Part shown: piece after piece, positions 53,971 through 62,668 of the stretch
How the letters are laid out: each line of letters opens with the position of its first letter
Position numbering within the stretch: the stretch's first letter is position 1
Source of the DNA: Perlabentimonas sp034003245
Lineage (GTDB): Bacteria > Bacteroidota > Bacteroidia > Bacteroidales > Tenuifilaceae
Length of the DNA: 64,000 nt
NCBI GenBank assembly: GCA_034003245.1
Contig: JAVEYY010000003.1
Span: 87,766 to 151,765, forward strand
Direction: 5' to 3'
Notes under the pieces: model-generated
What the model was told of the DNA's origin: nothing
The model's database searches: none
The model's input: the letters and a program-made list of their open reading frames with translations, nothing else
Program-made: the position numbers and the translations under genes

Positions 53971-54006
53971 ACCACTTACAGTGTTGTACGAGGTAGGTGG
54001 TTTTTT
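53971..54006 (+). terminator. Duplicated terminator after the pseudo-tRNA
   Basis: ACCACTTAC and GTAGGTGGT pair (one weak pair) and are followed by six T. This is a diverged copy of the tRNA-Val terminator, along with the flanking CACACACAAAATCA sequence. Confidence 0.75.
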
Positions 54007-54318
54007 GTTTGTACACACAATTTCACTCATAACGCCCCCAAGGCCCCCATTTTTATTCGCCCATTCTGAAGGGAACTAATTGGCAACCCTCTTAACTACC
54101 TTAACAAGATAGGTTATTGAATGTTGAACAAAACAAACTACTCTCTGAATTATTTGCCAATTCCTAACACTAATACAACACTCTTTTCTAATTAGATCCC
54201 TACCTGAATATCAAAACTAATTCGAGGGTTGTCTGTTGATAATGTATTTCGTTTAAACTTTTTATATCCACAATTATCCAATCTGAAACAAAATAATTAC
54301 TCCTAACAACAATTAATT
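54007..54318. other. A+T-rich gap upstream of the S1/P1 nuclease gene
   Basis: About 310 bp with no gene, no repeat and no promoter matching TAnnTTTG that I can see. The last trace of the duplicated tRNA flank ends near 54020. Confidence 0.5.
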
Positions 54319-55134
54319 ATGAATCGATTCTTTAAATCAAAAACCATAAAAATAATCATCGAGAAATTACGCCTAGTGTCTCTCTTTGCGTTGTTAACCT
54401 CAGTATCAATTGCAAGTTTTGGTTGGGGACGAACAGGACATCATACTATTGTTGATATTGCCCAGAATTATGTTTCCAAAAGTACATTAGACTCCATTAA
54501 CAAATATCTTTCAAATGACACCTGGCATGCTGCCTCTACCTGGATGGACGAGTTACGCGGTAATTCACAATTCGATTATATGCGCAAATGGCACTACATA
54601 AATGTTGACAAGGGCCAAACTTACAACCCAACCATCGAAAATGGGGATAATGTGGTAACCCAGCTCGATTCTGCAATTTTCAAACTAAAGAATAGGCGAA
54701 ACTTAACCCCCGAGCAGGTAACGATTAATTTAAAGGTGATTTTCCATCTTATGGGCGACCTTCACAACCCAATGCACGCTGGCTACGGATCCGACCGGGG
54801 AGGCAACAATGTAAAGGTGGTTTACAATGGCAAATCGTTTAATTTACATCGAATCTGGGATACGGAGATAATTGAAACAAATCAATACTACAAAGACAAT
54901 ATATCTAACAAGATAAACAATACTAAAAAGCGAGAATTAAAACGCATAGTTAAAGGGAACGCTACAACTTGGTTTATCGATGCGCGGAATGCCCTACCAA
55001 CAGTTTACTCACTTACCTCCGATACCATCACAACAGAGTACCTAGAGCATGGCCACCCAGTTGCCGAAAACTTACTGTTTAGTGCTGGTGTTCGCTTAGG
55101 ATTTACCCTAAATGATATATTTCGAAAATACTAA
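54319..55134 (+). CDS. S1/P1 family zinc-dependent nuclease
   Basis: A 271-residue secreted nuclease of the S1/P1 family, which uses three zinc ions to cut single-stranded DNA/RNA and remove 3'-phosphates. The N-terminal 35 residues are a long signal segment. The mature protein should begin at W36 in FGWGRTGH, since the N-terminal Trp amino group is a zinc ligand in this family. Further ligands: H41, the Asp in STWMDELR, the His in KWHYINV, HLMGDLHNPMHAG, and the LHRIWDTEI His and Asp. All expected ligands are visible. It is a single gene with a good terminator. It likely acts in the periplasm or outside the cell in nucleic acid scavenging. Confidence 0.93.
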   Translation: MNRFFKSKTIKIIIEKLRLVSLFALLTSVSIASFGWGRTGHHTIVDIAQNYVSKSTLDSINKYLSNDTWHAASTWMDELRGNSQFDYMRKWHYINVDKGQTYNPTIENGDNVVTQLDSAIFKLKNRRNLTPEQVTINLKVIFHLMGDLHNPMHAGYGSDRGGNNVKVVYNGKSFNLHRIWDTEIIETNQYYKDNISNKINNTKKRELKRIVKGNATTWFIDARNALPTVYSLTSDTITTEYLEHGHPVAENLLFSAGVRLGFTLNDIFRKY

Positions 55135-55146
55135 TCTGTTAAAACT

Positions 55147-55180
55147 TTAAAAGGGCTGTCGACAAAGGCAGCCCTTTTAA
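55147..55180. terminator. Terminator of the S1/P1 nuclease gene
   Basis: TTAAAAGGGCTG (55147-55158) pairs perfectly with CAGCCCTTTTAA (55169-55180). T-rich stem ends occur on both strands. Confidence 0.88.
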
Positions 55181-55301
55181 AATTCTTCACATTAAATTAC
55201 TCTACAGCTAAACCTTTACCTTTATAGGAGTAACTGTTGTTCCGCAACAACATGAGCAACAAGTATAACAACAAGTAATATGCAACTTGTCACAAAAGTG
55301 G

Positions 55302-56042
55302 TTATTTTCGGAGAATAAAGGTTACCGGTAGCGAGTACTTTACAGTTATATACCTATCGTCCTTTTGCGCTGGGTGCCAATCAAAATCAACAGTATTAAA
55401 AATTCGCAAGGCTTCCTTATCCAAATCGGGATCTGCCGTCTTTTTTAGATCAATACTCCCCATTCTACCAGTACTATCAACAACAAACGATACAACAACC
55501 TGGCCATCAATTCCACCCTTCCAGGCTCTTGTAGGGTACTGAATATTTCGGGCGATAATCCTGAGCGGATCGCTTCCATCGAGCATTAAGGGAGGACTGT
55601 CAATCTCTTCCTCGACCCAACGTCCCTCGCTGCCTAATACATGAAACATATTAGATTGATCTCGCCAGTTATATCTGCAGATTTTGCAGGTAGAAAAATT
55701 GTAAACATAATCTAAAATGCCATTACTGTCGTTAATAACCCAAGGTCCAACCTGCCTACCATCCGTGTAGTTACCAAAACTCAGAGTATCGGTTCCGTTC
55801 TTGGCATAATATACCCAAAGGCTATCTTTTAGATCATTTTTATAGTAACCCGTTTCAATTAGCCCTCCGTTCTCATACATTTGTTTATACTCGCCATGCT
55901 TAACATCTCTCTCCTTTTTAAGGACAGTGTACTCTTCAATCACCGACGTTTTTTTGTCTTTCTTGGTGATCTTTCGTAGCTCCTGCGTAAAGCCTGAAAG
56001 GGCAATGCAAACGGAGAGTATTACTGAGAATAGTATTTTCAT
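55302..56042 (-). CDS. Exported MORN-repeat protein with TonB C-terminal domain
   Basis: A 246-residue exported protein. The signal peptide covers about residues 1-19 (ending SGFTQ). Residues about 35-115 hold MORN/YwqK-like repeats (HGEYKQMYENGGLIETGYY, DSLWVYYAKNG, GNYTDGRQVGPW). Residues about 160-246 are a TonB C-terminal domain with YPTRAWKGGIDGQVVVSFVV and the ending LPVTFILRK. There is no N-terminal TM anchor or proline-rich spacer, so it is not a normal TonB energy transducer. Such proteins are frequent in Bacteroidota, with no agreed role. It stands alone, divergent from nothing and 112 bp from the end of uvrA. Confidence 0.9.
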   Translation of the reverse strand: MKILFSVILSVCIALSGFTQELRKITKKDKKTSVIEEYTVLKKERDVKHGEYKQMYENGGLIETGYYKNDLKDSLWVYYAKNGTDTLSFGNYTDGRQVGPWVINDSNGILDYVYNFSTCKICRYNWRDQSNMFHVLGSEGRWVEEEIDSPPLMLDGSDPLRIIARNIQYPTRAWKGGIDGQVVVSFVVDSTGRMGSIDLKKTADPDLDKEALRIFNTVDFDWHPAQKDDRYITVKYSLPVTFILRK

Positions 56043-56154
56043 AATAGTTGGATTATTATTGCATAAGTTAATATAAACTCTTCAATGTTAAGCAACAATC
56101 AGCGGGTTGATTTTTGGACAACACGCTAAACAAAACATCAACATTATATTGCTC

Positions 56155-58947
56155 TTATATCTTCCCATCTAAGAATTTACCCGTTAAACTCTTATTGCAT
56201 CTAATAATATCTTGTGGTGTTCCGGCAAAAACAAGGTTGCCTCCACCCTCACCGCCTTCGGGACCAAGGTCAATTATCCAGTCGGCGCTCTTAATCACCT
56301 CCAGGTTATGCTCCACCACAATCAGGCTGTGGCCTTTCTTTATTAGCGCATCGAATGATTCGAGCAATTTTTTAATGTCATGGAAATGAAGCCCGGTGGT
56401 GGGTTCATCGAAGATAAATAGCTGATGCTGGGTAGCCTGCTCTTTCTGAAGGAAGAATGCCAACTTAACGCGCTGGCTCTCACCACCGCTCAACGTACTC
56501 GACGATTGTCCTAGCTTGATATAGCCCAAACCTACATCCTGCAGGGGTTTTAATCTAGTTACAATTTTAACTGCTGTTTTATCCTTATCCTCGCCAAAAA
56601 ACTCTATGGCCTGGTTCACTGTCATCTCCAGCACATCAAAAATACTCTTATCGCGATAACGTACCTCAAGTACATCCTCCTTAAATCGTTTACCCCCGCA
56701 CGACTCGCAGGTTAGGGTTACGTCGGCCATAAATTGCATCTCCACCTTAATAATCCCCTCGCCCTGGCACTCCTCACACCTACCACCCTCTACGTTAAAC
56801 GAGAAGAACGAAGGCTTATAGCCACTTCGGATAGCATACTGCTGCTCCGAGAAGAGCTTGCGAATTTCGTCGTAAGCTTTAATATAGGTAACCGGATTTG
56901 AGCGCGATGAGCGGCCAATTGGGTTCTGATCGACCATCTCCACCCCTTGTAGCAGATGAATATCGCCATCCACCCTGTCGCATTCTCCTGGTTTATCGCC
57001 TACACCCGAAATTCGTTTGGCCAACGAAGGGTATAGAATCCCCTTAACCAACGATGATTTACCTGAGCCGCTAACACCAGTTACTACAACCATGCTATTT
57101 AGCGGGAATTTCACATCTATATTCTTAAGGTTATTCTCTCGGGCGCCAATAACCTGCACAAAATTCGACCATTTTCGGGGCAATCCAAAAGGCTTAATAA
57201 CCTCAACTCCATTCAAATACTTTGCCGTAAGGCTTTCCGCCGATGTAACCAATTCTTTGGGCGTTCCCTTAAAAACCACTTCGCCACCATGCCGACCTGC
57301 CAGTGGCCCAATATCAACAATATAATCCGCAGCACGAATTATCTCCTCATCGTGCTCAACCACTACCACAGTATTACCCAGATCGCGGAGGTTATTAAGT
57401 ACATCTATCAGCAAATGCGTATCGCGGGGATGAAGCCCAATGCTTGGTTCATCGAGAATATAAAGCGAGCCTACAAGGCTCGATCCCAACGATGTAGCCA
57501 AATTGATTCGTTGCGACTCACCACCCGATAGCGTAGACGATAATCGATTTAATGTCAAATAACTTAGCCCAACATTCATCAGGTAAGCCAACCTATTCTT
57601 AATTTCGGTGAGTATGCGCTTTGCCAACTTCTGCTCGTACTCGGTTAGACAGATATTCTGGAATAGATCATTAAGTTTTACAATGGGCAAATCAACCAAT
57701 TCGGGCAAATTCATACCACACACCTTTACATACGTTGCCTCCTTGCGTAGGCGCTGCCCCTTACACGCGGGGCAAGTTGTTTTGCCGGTATAGCGCGACA
57801 ACATAACACGGTACTGAATCTTATACTTCTTCTCCTCGAGGGTCACAAAAAAATCATCGAGGCCAACAAAGCCATCTCCTCCTCGCCAAAGCAAATTCCG
57901 CTGTTCAGATGTTAACTGGAAATAGGGTTTGTGAATTGGGAAACTGTATCTATCGGCCACCGAAATGAATAGTTTTTTGTACTCGCTCATTGTCTCGCCC
58001 TTCCAGCAAGCAATGGCATCGTCGTAAATCGACAAACCCTTATCGGGGATCACCAATGCCTCATCTATCCCAATAACCTTACCATACCCCTCGCAACGAG
58101 GACAGGCGCCCAGAGGATTGTTAAAACTAAACAAATGCTCCGTTGGCTCCTCGAATACAATTCCATCGGCCTCAAATTTATTAGAGAAAACCTCATCTTT
58201 TCTGCTTTCGCCATAAAAAGTTGCCAACACGCAGGTTCCATTGCCCTCGGCAAAAGCAGTTTGAACCGAGTCGGCGCATCGGCTCAGGAAATCATCGTCA
58301 TGCGATACCGAAAACCGGTCAACCACCAAGCGCAGCTTAGCTTTTGATATGGACAGCAGCTGACGTATATCGCTACTGTCGATTCTAAGAATCTGATCAC
58401 CCACCTCAATTCGCGTAAAACCCTCGCTGGCCTTAATGGCTAGGCGTTGCTCAATTGATTCGTTTTCCTTTATATTGATAGGCGCAAGAATCATCTGCTT
58501 GGTTCCCTCGTTGCACGATGCGATAAAGTTGACCACATCGGTTACACTGTGCTTAGTAACCTCCTCACCCGATACGGGCGAATAGGTGCGGCCAATCCTG
58601 GCGAACAGCAACTTTAGGTAGTCATAAATCTCAGTTGAAGTGCCTACTGTTGACCTGGGGTTCTGCGTATTCACCCTTTGCTCAATGGCTATGGCGGGTG
58701 GGATTCCCGAGATCATATCCACCTCCGGTTTTGAGATGCGACCCAAGAATTGACGTGCGTAGGCAGATAAACTCTCAACATAGCGCCGTTGACCCTCGGC
58801 GTAAAGGGTATCAAAGGCCAAGGATGACTTTCCGGAACCCGACAGGCCCGAAATCACAACCAACTTATTACGAGGAATATCGAGGCTAACATTCTTTAGG
58901 TTATGCACCCTAGCCCCTTTTATGGAGATCACATTCTGATTCGACAT
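56155..58947 (-). CDS. uvrA: Excinuclease ABC subunit A
   Basis: A 930-residue UvrA, the damage-sensing ABC ATPase dimer of nucleotide excision repair. The start at 58947 (MSNQNVISIKGARVHNLKN) is standard; an open extension to 59025 crosses the likely promoter. Both ATPase halves are complete: Walker A GLSGSGKSS (about 33-41) and GVSGSGKSS (about 630), signatures TLSGGESQR (twice), and Walker B LDEPSIGLHPRD and FDEPTTGLHFHD. Zinc motifs are CPRCEGYG, CPACKGQR and CEECQGEG...CESCGGKR. The length is close to the usual 940. It acts with UvrB and UvrC, neither in this window. Confidence 0.97.
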   Translation of the reverse strand: MSNQNVISIKGARVHNLKNVSLDIPRNKLVVISGLSGSGKSSLAFDTLYAEGQRRYVESLSAYARQFLGRISKPEVDMISGIPPAIAIEQRVNTQNPRSTVGTSTEIYDYLKLLFARIGRTYSPVSGEEVTKHSVTDVVNFIASCNEGTKQMILAPINIKENESIEQRLAIKASEGFTRIEVGDQILRIDSSDIRQLLSISKAKLRLVVDRFSVSHDDDFLSRCADSVQTAFAEGNGTCVLATFYGESRKDEVFSNKFEADGIVFEEPTEHLFSFNNPLGACPRCEGYGKVIGIDEALVIPDKGLSIYDDAIACWKGETMSEYKKLFISVADRYSFPIHKPYFQLTSEQRNLLWRGGDGFVGLDDFFVTLEEKKYKIQYRVMLSRYTGKTTCPACKGQRLRKEATYVKVCGMNLPELVDLPIVKLNDLFQNICLTEYEQKLAKRILTEIKNRLAYLMNVGLSYLTLNRLSSTLSGGESQRINLATSLGSSLVGSLYILDEPSIGLHPRDTHLLIDVLNNLRDLGNTVVVVEHDEEIIRAADYIVDIGPLAGRHGGEVVFKGTPKELVTSAESLTAKYLNGVEVIKPFGLPRKWSNFVQVIGARENNLKNIDVKFPLNSMVVVTGVSGSGKSSLVKGILYPSLAKRISGVGDKPGECDRVDGDIHLLQGVEMVDQNPIGRSSRSNPVTYIKAYDEIRKLFSEQQYAIRSGYKPSFFSFNVEGGRCEECQGEGIIKVEMQFMADVTLTCESCGGKRFKEDVLEVRYRDKSIFDVLEMTVNQAIEFFGEDKDKTAVKIVTRLKPLQDVGLGYIKLGQSSSTLSGGESQRVKLAFFLQKEQATQHQLFIFDEPTTGLHFHDIKKLLESFDALIKKGHSLIVVEHNLEVIKSADWIIDLGPEGGEGGGNLVFAGTPQDIIRCNKSLTGKFLDGKI

Positions 58948-58966
58948 TAGTGTAAAAATTAACCCA

Positions 58967-58974
58967 CAAATGTA
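58967..58974 (-). promoter_or_regulatory. -7 box TACATTTG of uvrA
   Basis: A perfect TAnnTTTG on the minus strand, 19 bp upstream of the chosen start. The -33 region is poor. The position supports the 58947 start. Confidence 0.5.
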
Positions 58975-59078
58975 GGCAAAGATTTGCTTTAAACCCATTA
59001 ATGATTGCAAATAGTTGCCCAACACATCTACTTATCATACTGATTATCTGCATACAATTAAATTTAATGCTCTGAAAT

Positions 59079-59109
59079 TTTGGTATAGTAGATTATTTTA
59101 GCTTATTTG
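59079..59109 (+). promoter_or_regulatory. Candidate promoter of the ECF sigma gene
   Basis: TTTG (59079-59082), 19 bases, then CTTATTTG (59102-59109). The -33 box and the TTTG half of the -7 box match; the TA is CT. An alternative sigma factor could prefer this variant. Confidence 0.45.
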
Positions 59110-59205
59110 GCACAATAAATGCAAGCATTCATAAATTACTAACCTTAAAACCGATTGCCTATAGAGTCAACTCTACCCAACTAATCAATAAGTAAGGAGG
59201 TGGAT

Positions 59206-59793
59206 TTGAACACAACGCATCTTACCGACAATGAACTTGTAGAAAAGTTCATCTCGGGCAATCAACAGGCAATTGATACCCTTATTCGCAGACATCGCAA
59301 GAGAGTTTTTGGCTACATTCTTCTATTGGTAAAAAATCACACCACAGCTGAGGATGTTTTTCAGGATACATTTGTCAAGGTGATACACTCACTCCAACAG
59401 GGAAAATATATCGAAAATGGGCGATTTGTTTCATGGGTAATGCGTATTGCCCACAACCTGATAATCGACCATTTTAGGCGCGAAAAACAGCTGAATACCA
59501 TTTCGAATGAAAGCACTCCCGTGGATATCTTCAACTCATCACGTTTTTCGGATAAAAACGTTGAAGAGCATCTCGTTTACGATCAAATCCTATCGGATGT
59601 GCGTAACTTGGTCGACTGCCTTCCCGACGAGCAAAAGGAGGTTGTACTGCTTAGGCATTACGCAGGCTTAAGCTTCAAGGAGATTGCGGAGCAAACCAAC
59701 GTAAGCATCAATACAGTTCTTGGCCGTATGCGTTACGCGCTAATAAATATGAGGAAAATTATGGAGGAGAAAAACATGTGCTTATCAAAATAG
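59206..59793 (+). CDS. RNA polymerase ECF-type sigma factor
   Basis: A sigma-70 family factor of about 195 residues. Region 2 reads IRRHRKRVFGYILLLVKN, AEDVFQDTFVKV and FVSWVMRIAHNLIIDHFRR. Region 4 reads LPDEQKEVVLLRHYAGLSFKEIAEQTNVSINTVLGRMRYALINMR. Both are complete. The start is a judgement: a strong AAGGAGG (59194-59200), rare in this phylum, is five bases before a TTG at 59206. The alternative GTG at 59200 overlaps that site. No anti-sigma factor of the FecR type follows; instead a 71-residue ORF lies 189 bp downstream on the same strand. Confidence 0.92.
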   Translation: MNTTHLTDNELVEKFISGNQQAIDTLIRRHRKRVFGYILLLVKNHTTAEDVFQDTFVKVIHSLQQGKYIENGRFVSWVMRIAHNLIIDHFRREKQLNTISNESTPVDIFNSSRFSDKNVEEHLVYDQILSDVRNLVDCLPDEQKEVVLLRHYAGLSFKEIAEQTNVSINTVLGRMRYALINMRKIMEEKNMCLSK

Positions 59794-59982
59794 ATTGATC
59801 ACATTGATAGGCAAATTGAATCCTCTCTTTAACCCATAAATATTTCGCTTTGTAGTCAACAGCAAGATTTACGGGGATCTATGTTGGGTGAAATTTTTTA
59901 AAGGAGTTATTACAAATTTTTGATGTAAACCCATAATATTATTTACGGGTAGTCGTTTTACTGTTGGTAACCATTACTGCAA

Positions 59983-60198
59983 ATGCAAATCAACCTTAAA
60001 ATGCCTATGATTAAAACTTTTACTCCTATTCTGTGGAACTTCCAGAGCTATTCAAATCAGCAAATTGACGAGTTATACGACTTAAACAACCTGCTAAAGC
60101 CTCTGGAAGAGTTCCAAAATCTGCTAAAGGATATTGACGAAAAGGCTCCCGAAGCCAGCGATGAAATCGTAACTAATATCCTGAACCAAATTCACTAA
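59983..60198 (+). CDS. Small protein of unknown function downstream of the sigma factor
   Basis: A 71-residue protein with no family I recognise. The sequence is mainly helical and acidic (QQIDELYDLNNLLKPLEEF, LLKDIDEKAPEASDEIV), with no TM segment, signal or cysteine. Starts at 59983, 60001 (MPMIK) or 60007 (MIK) are all possible. A good terminator follows at 60221. The codon use and the clean position between the sigma gene and that terminator make it likely to be real. A regulatory partner of the sigma factor is a guess from position only. Confidence 0.65.
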   Translation: MQINLKMPMIKTFTPILWNFQSYSNQQIDELYDLNNLLKPLEEFQNLLKDIDEKAPEASDEIVTNILNQIH

Positions 60199-60220
60199 CA
60201 ATATCTTGCAGTATTTTTTT

Positions 60221-60250
60221 AAAAAACCAGAATTTTTTCTGGTTTTTTTT
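60221..60250 (+). terminator. Terminator after the 71-residue ORF
   Basis: AAAAAACCAG (60221-60230) pairs with CTGGTTTTTT (60239-60248), and a T run continues. Confidence 0.8.
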
Positions 60251-60281
60251 TGGAAAAATGCGATTCAATGTAATATATTTG
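60249..60281 (+). promoter_or_regulatory. Promoter of the SPFH operon
   Basis: TATATTTG (60274-60281) is a perfect -7 box. TTTG lies at 60249-60252, 21 bases upstream, two more than ideal. The start codon of the SPFH gene is 30 bp downstream. Confidence 0.6.
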
Positions 60282-60311
60282 TGATATCATTTTAATATCA
60301 TACTTTAAAAT

Positions 60312-61283
60312 ATGAAAACACAAGAGGAACCTTTTAAAGGCGTTAAGTTGAACGGCATCCTAATGCTGATCCTTAACTTTTTATTTCTATTCGCCATTGT
60401 TTTCCTGTTCGTAAAACTGGTTAGTACTCCCAGCATCACCCCACTTATGGCTACAATCTCGGGAATTGGAATTGGAGTGCTGTTTATCCTAAACTGCATT
60501 TTCTGGGGTGGATTTATGCAGATTGAGCCCAATGAGGCTCGTGTTATGGTATTCTTTGGGAAGTATGAGGGTACAGTAAAGGAAAATGGATTCTTTTGGG
60601 TAAACCCATTCTTTGCCAAGCAAAAGCTTACGCTGCGTGCCCGCAACCTCGATGCCGACCCCATTAAGGTGAACGATAAGAGCGGAAATCCCATTATGAT
60701 AGGAATGGTCCTAGTGTGGCGACTTTTCGATACCTACAAAGCTTCGTTCCATGTCGATAACGCATCGATGGCTGCCAACACTGCCGGAGCAACTTCTACT
60801 GCCAGGTTAAATGAGAAGATGATGGCCTACCAGAACTTCGTGAAGATTCAGTGTGATGCTGCACTACGCTATGTGGCAGGAATGTTTGCATACGATATCA
60901 ACGAGGCCCAGAGCGCCAACGAGCTTACCCTCCGCTCAAATGGTGATGAAATCAACAAAATTTTAGAGGAGCAGATTAATGAGCGCTTAGCTATTGCTGG
61001 AATAGAAGTGGTTGAGGCGCGTATCAACTATCTGGCTTATGCCCCTGAAATTGCAGCCGTTATGCTTCGCCGGCAACAGGCCGATGCAATTATTTCGGCT
61101 CGCGAAAAGATTGTTGAAGGCGCTGTGGGAATGGTTAAGCTGGCATTAGATAAACTAGCCGAAGAAAAAACCATAGAATTTGACGACGAGAAAAAAGCTG
61201 CCATGATCAGCAACCTAATGGTAGTGCTTTGCTCAGAGGAGTCGGCAACACCAATAATAAATACCGGAACATTACACCAATAA
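60312..61283 (+). CDS. SPFH/band-7 domain membrane protein
   Basis: A 323-residue stomatin/prohibitin/flotillin/HflK-type protein. Two N-terminal hydrophobic segments (about 15-36 and 47-65) are followed by the SPFH domain (about 70-260), with IEPNEARVMVFFGKYEGTV, LRARNLDADPIKVNDKSG and ERLAIAGIEVVEARINYLAY. The ending is a coiled or helical stretch up to GTLHQ. Family members form membrane microdomain scaffolds or protease-controlling cages. It starts the operon SPFH - Arc - CPBP - zinc ribbon; the Arc gene begins 7 bp after its stop. Confidence 0.93.
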   Translation: MKTQEEPFKGVKLNGILMLILNFLFLFAIVFLFVKLVSTPSITPLMATISGIGIGVLFILNCIFWGGFMQIEPNEARVMVFFGKYEGTVKENGFFWVNPFFAKQKLTLRARNLDADPIKVNDKSGNPIMIGMVLVWRLFDTYKASFHVDNASMAANTAGATSTARLNEKMMAYQNFVKIQCDAALRYVAGMFAYDINEAQSANELTLRSNGDEINKILEEQINERLAIAGIEVVEARINYLAYAPEIAAVMLRRQQADAIISAREKIVEGAVGMVKLALDKLAEEKTIEFDDEKKAAMISNLMVVLCSEESATPIINTGTLHQ

Positions 61284-61290
61284 ATCTATT

Positions 61291-61467
61291 ATGTCGAAAA
61301 AGAAATCATTTGTGCTACGGATCGATCCGGACAAGTTGGAGGCTTTAGAAAAGTGGTCGGCCGATGAGTTCCGTAGCATAAATGGTCAAATAGAATGGAT
61401 ACTTGACCAAGCGCTTAGGAAAGCGGGTCGCTTAAAAAAAACATCAACAAATGAAGAAAAAGAATAA
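61291..61467 (+). CDS. Arc-like ribbon-helix-helix protein (58 aa)
   Basis: A 58-residue protein, read directly from the ATG at 61291 to the TAA at 61465-61467. It begins MSKKKSFVLRIDPDKLEALE, followed by SINGQIEWILDQALRKAG: a short beta strand and two helices, the Arc/MetJ ribbon-helix-helix fold that binds DNA as a dimer. A basic tail follows (RLKKTSTNEEKE). It lies 7 bp after the SPFH gene, and its last 17 bp overlap the start of the CPBP gene, so translation is coupled. It could be an autorepressor of the operon, or it could work with the SPFH protein. The first is the simpler inference. Confidence 0.85.
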   Translation: MSKKKSFVLRIDPDKLEALEKWSADEFRSINGQIEWILDQALRKAGRLKKTSTNEEKE

Positions 61468-62368
61468 ACTTACATTATTCTTCGGAATTATAGTAGTTCT
61501 AAACCTAGGCATGGTAGCAGTTTTCAAACTACTTGGTCTAGACTATAGTAGTCCATATGGGACTATACTAGGAGCTGCATACATGTTTGTCCCCATGATC
61601 GCAGCTCTTGTGGTGAAGCAAGCAATCTGCAAAGAGGAGGTGAAAGAGACCCTTTTAATATCATTTAAAATTAACAAGTGGTTTCTTGCAGCAATTGTAA
61701 TTCCACCCCTGCTTGCTATTGCAACTTTGGGTATTAGTTTACTACTCCCTGATGTATTTCTATCGCTAGATATGGAGGGCATGTTCGCCCGTTACGAAAG
61801 CCAACTCACCCCAGAGCAGATGGAACAAATGAGGTTATCGATGAAGCTAATGCCAATTCATCCCGCGCTAATGACTCTTATTCAGGGCCTTATCGCAGGT
61901 GTCACTATAAATGCTGTTGCTGGTTTTGGGGAGGAGTTGGGCTGGAGAGGGTTTCTGCTAAGGGAGTTTGAAGGGATGAAGTTTGTAAAAGCATCAATAA
62001 TTATGGGTGCCATCTGGGGTATTTGGCATGCGCCGCTAATTCTGATGGGACACAACTACCCTGAGCATCCTGAATTGGGTGTGTTTATGATGACAATCTG
62101 GTGCATTTTGCTCTCCCCGCTATTTAACTACATCACCATTAAAACCAAATCAGTAATTGCCGCATCGGTGCTACACGGAACATTAAATGCTACCGCGGGT
62201 TTAAGTATTTTACTAATAATGGGAGGAACCGACCTAACAGTGGGAGTTACCGGGCTATCTGGCTTTTTGGCCCTAACCCTAGTTATTGCAGCTATTTACA
62301 TCTACGATTATAAAATATCGAAAGAAAAAATTATGAGCCAAACAATCGCTCAATCACTAAGCAAATAA
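61451..62368 (+). CDS. CPBP-family intramembrane glutamic protease
   Basis: A 305-residue polytopic membrane protein of the CPBP (CAAX protease/bacteriocin-processing, Abi) family. The active-site motifs are all present: EELGWRG (E161, E162, R166), WGIWHAPL (H193) and a third motif with SVLHGTLNA. About eight TM helices are visible. The start at 61451 lies inside the last codons of the Arc gene (17-bp overlap). Family members cleave prenylated or membrane peptides; the substrate here is unknown. Being paired with an SPFH protein suggests regulated membrane proteolysis (inference). Confidence 0.93.
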   Translation: MKKKNKLTLFFGIIVVLNLGMVAVFKLLGLDYSSPYGTILGAAYMFVPMIAALVVKQAICKEEVKETLLISFKINKWFLAAIVIPPLLAIATLGISLLLPDVFLSLDMEGMFARYESQLTPEQMEQMRLSMKLMPIHPALMTLIQGLIAGVTINAVAGFGEELGWRGFLLREFEGMKFVKASIIMGAIWGIWHAPLILMGHNYPEHPELGVFMMTIWCILLSPLFNYITIKTKSVIAASVLHGTLNATAGLSILLIMGGTDLTVGVTGLSGFLALTLVIAAIYIYDYKISKEKIMSQTIAQSLSK

Positions 62369-62379
62369 TTAAGTAAATC

Positions 62380-62595
62380 ATGTCAATAGTACGATCGAAA
62401 CAACCCTGCCCCAAATGTGGCAGCAAGGATTTTGAACTGGGTGAGGCATATATTGCCGGCAGCATGCTAACAAGGATTTTTAATATTCAAAATCGCAAGT
62501 TCAGCTCATTTACATGCATGAAGTGCAAGTACACCGAGTTCTACCAGGTTCCCATGCGCAAGGCGATGAATGTCCTCGATTTTATTGTGGGATAG
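62380..62595 (+). CDS. Small zinc-ribbon protein
   Basis: A 71-residue protein with two zinc-binding knuckles, CPKCG (about 10-14) and CMKCK (about 46-50), split by 35 residues, and a hydrophobic C-terminus (MNVLDFIVG). This is a nucleic-acid or protein-binding zinc ribbon seen as a small stand-alone protein in several bacteria. The exact function is unknown. It is 11 bp after the CPBP gene on the same strand and closes the operon before a stem-loop at 62613. Confidence 0.85.
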   Translation: MSIVRSKQPCPKCGSKDFELGEAYIAGSMLTRIFNIQNRKFSSFTCMKCKYTEFYQVPMRKAMNVLDFIVG

Positions 62596-62612
62596 ATAGA
62601 TACAAAAATAAT

Positions 62613-62649
62613 AAGCGTTGATTGTCTGTATAGTAGATAGTCAACGCTT
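62613..62649. terminator. Bidirectional stem-loop between the zinc-ribbon and TPR genes
   Basis: AAGCGTTGA (62613-62621) pairs with TCAACGCTT (62641-62649), with a 19-nt loop and A/T-rich flanks on both sides. Confidence 0.65.
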
Positions 62650-62668
62650 GCAAAAAAGAACAACCGAA

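Noticed and set aside
58948..59025. N-terminal extension of uvrA by 26 codons
   Set aside because: The extension lies across a likely -7 box, and the standard UvrA N-terminus begins at 58947.
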